From an uncultured Fidelibacterota bacterium (lineage in GTDB: Bacteria > Fidelibacterota > Marinisomatia > Marinisomatales > UBA1611), in the NCBI GenBank assembly GCA_913043235.1, contig CAJWLO010000021.1, positions 1 to 45,860 on the forward strand: a stretch of 45,860 nucleotides of DNA, read 5' to 3'. Position 1 is the stretch's first letter, and every line of letters begins with the position of its first letter. Positions 45,252 to 45,860 of this stretch are shown here, piece after piece. A program made the position numbers and the translations under genes. The notes beneath the pieces are model-generated. The model searched no databases and was not told the origin of the DNA. It worked only from the letters and a program-made list of their open reading frames with translations.

Positions 45252-45334
45252 GCCGCGGTGGTGGAATTGGTAGACACGCCAGATTTAGGATCTGGTGCCC
45301 TCAGGGTGTGAAGGTTCGAGTCCTTTCCGCGGTA
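45252..45334 (+). tRNA. tRNA-Leu(UAG)
   Basis: This is an 83-base cloverleaf. The acceptor arm GCCGCGG (45252-45258) pairs with CCGCGGT (45327-45333) with one G-U pair, followed by discriminator A. The anticodon arm CCAGA-TTTAGGA-TCTGG has anticodon TAG, and a long variable arm (TGCCCTCAGGGTGTG) is typical of class II leucine tRNAs. TTCGAGT forms the T loop. CCA is not encoded. Confidence 0.95.
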
Positions 45335-45388
45335 CATTAAATCAAAAATCCTTTATTCTCATCGTGAGTAAGGGATAAGAAAAATAAA

Positions 45389-45781
45389 ATTATTATAATA
45401 CCAAACTCCAGTGATGATACTAGTTTTATTCAGTACTGTTGGAGAGCATTAAAGGGAGTTTGCCCAAAATGTGGCTTTGGTAGTATTGTTAAATCAAGAA
45501 TTGCACTTAAAAAAAAGTGTGATTCTTGCGGATTAAAACTTATTGATAAATCTGGTGACGGATGGGCGTTCTTACTGTTTATTGATAGGGCTTTATTTAT
45601 TTTCCCTATTGTAGTATGCTTCTATTTTGGATTTAATATTCAAATTGTATTTGGATTAATTCTTGTTTTACTAATCTGTTTTATTTTATTTACTGTGAAA
45701 AGATTGGGTGTATCAATAGCAATAGAATATTGGATCAGTGAAGGAAGAAAAAAAATAAAGAGTAATAATATTAAGACTTAA
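45389..45781 (+). CDS. DUF983 family zinc-ribbon membrane protein without a standard start codon
   Basis: The translated frame (open from 45368, stop TAA at 45779-45781) reads as DUF983. It has YCWRALKGVCPKCGFGS with the first CxxC, KKKCDSCGLKL with the second CxxC, GDGWAFLLFIDRALF and two hydrophobic helices, then a basic tail. These small inner-membrane proteins have no known biochemical role. No ATG, GTG or TTG precedes the domain; ATT at 45389 is given provisionally, with an AGGG 12-16 bases before it. It could also be that a base is wrong or the real start lies upstream in another frame. Confidence 0.6.
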   Translation: MIIIPNSSDDTSFIQYCWRALKGVCPKCGFGSIVKSRIALKKKCDSCGLKLIDKSGDGWAFLLFIDRALFIFPIVVCFYFGFNIQIVFGLILVLLICFILFTVKRLGVSIAIEYWISEGRKKIKSNNIKT

Positions 45782-45813
45782 TAGAATAGGTACTGAGTTG
45801 TCTAGCTTATAAT

Positions 45814-45860
45814 CTACCAGTCTTCATCATCACCCCAATCATCTTCTTCACCAGCTTCTT
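45814..45860 (-). CDS. C-terminus of an unknown acidic protein (partial)
   Basis: Read on the minus strand from the window edge, one frame gives EAGEEDDWGDDEDW followed by TAG at 45816-45814. The short acidic and tryptophan-rich tail looks like a true C-terminus of a longer protein whose body lies beyond the window. The other frames give less plausible short peptides. No family can be named. Confidence 0.45.
   Translation of the reverse strand, partial: EAGEEDDWGDDEDW

Overview
The window is mostly the chromosome of a Gram-negative, marine-type bacterium of the FCB superphylum. My best guess is Marinimicrobia (SAR406). The guess rests on the combination of a Por-type (type IX secretion) C-terminal sorting domain, Omp85 outer-membrane machinery, separate secD and secF, a roughly 1000-residue SecA, moderate to low GC and weak Shine-Dalgarno signals. 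It comes from recognising protein families by eye and was not checked by any search.

Layout. Bases 1 to about 320 are very AT-rich and look like a piece of alphaproteobacterial (SAR11-like) lptG-lptD. They are joined out of frame to the C-terminal part of thiL, so the left end is probably a chimeric junction. Bases 866-2967 hold an unknown secreted protein and a small Omp85 protein with a terminator-like hairpin in its first codons. Bases 3019-9338 (minus strand) hold tdh-kbl, secD-secF, ogt and a DUF502 membrane protein. Bases 9498-19425 (plus strand) form one compact run: parA, parB, an M23 peptidase, a bactofilin, then atpZ, an atpI-like gene and atpB-E-F-H-A-G-D-C. aspS follows behind a terminator.

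Bases 21456-28204 (minus strand) form a tightly packed, partly translationally coupled operon: CBS-domain protein, TPR protein, lipoprotein, GCS2-type glutamate-cysteine ligase, a 56-residue orphan, a FetB-like permease, an APC amino-acid permease, an AhpD-like peroxidase and a VOC/double-cupin protein. The AhpD-like gene is the most interesting point. An in-frame TGA occupies exactly the second position of its CxxC redox motif, the same frame continues for a full-length family match, and a hairpin that fits the bacterial SECIS model follows. It is read here as a selenoprotein.

Bases 29262-37194 (plus strand) hold phoH, a thiolase, an acyl-CoA dehydrogenase, ilvE, nusB and secA. Bases 37406-40759 hold a 1117-residue secreted protein with several cohesin-like modules and the sorting tail. 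Next come a protein with two different helix-turn-helix domains, then (minus strand) a TIM-barrel isomerase, a Gfo/Idh/MocA oxidoreductase and a phytanoyl-CoA dioxygenase-like protein. A hairpin-rich non-coding stretch, a tRNA-Leu(UAG), a DUF983 zinc-ribbon membrane protein and the acidic C-terminus of a cut-off gene complete the window.

No rRNA, CRISPR array, insertion sequence or phage cassette was seen. Residue positions are counted by eye and may be off by a few.
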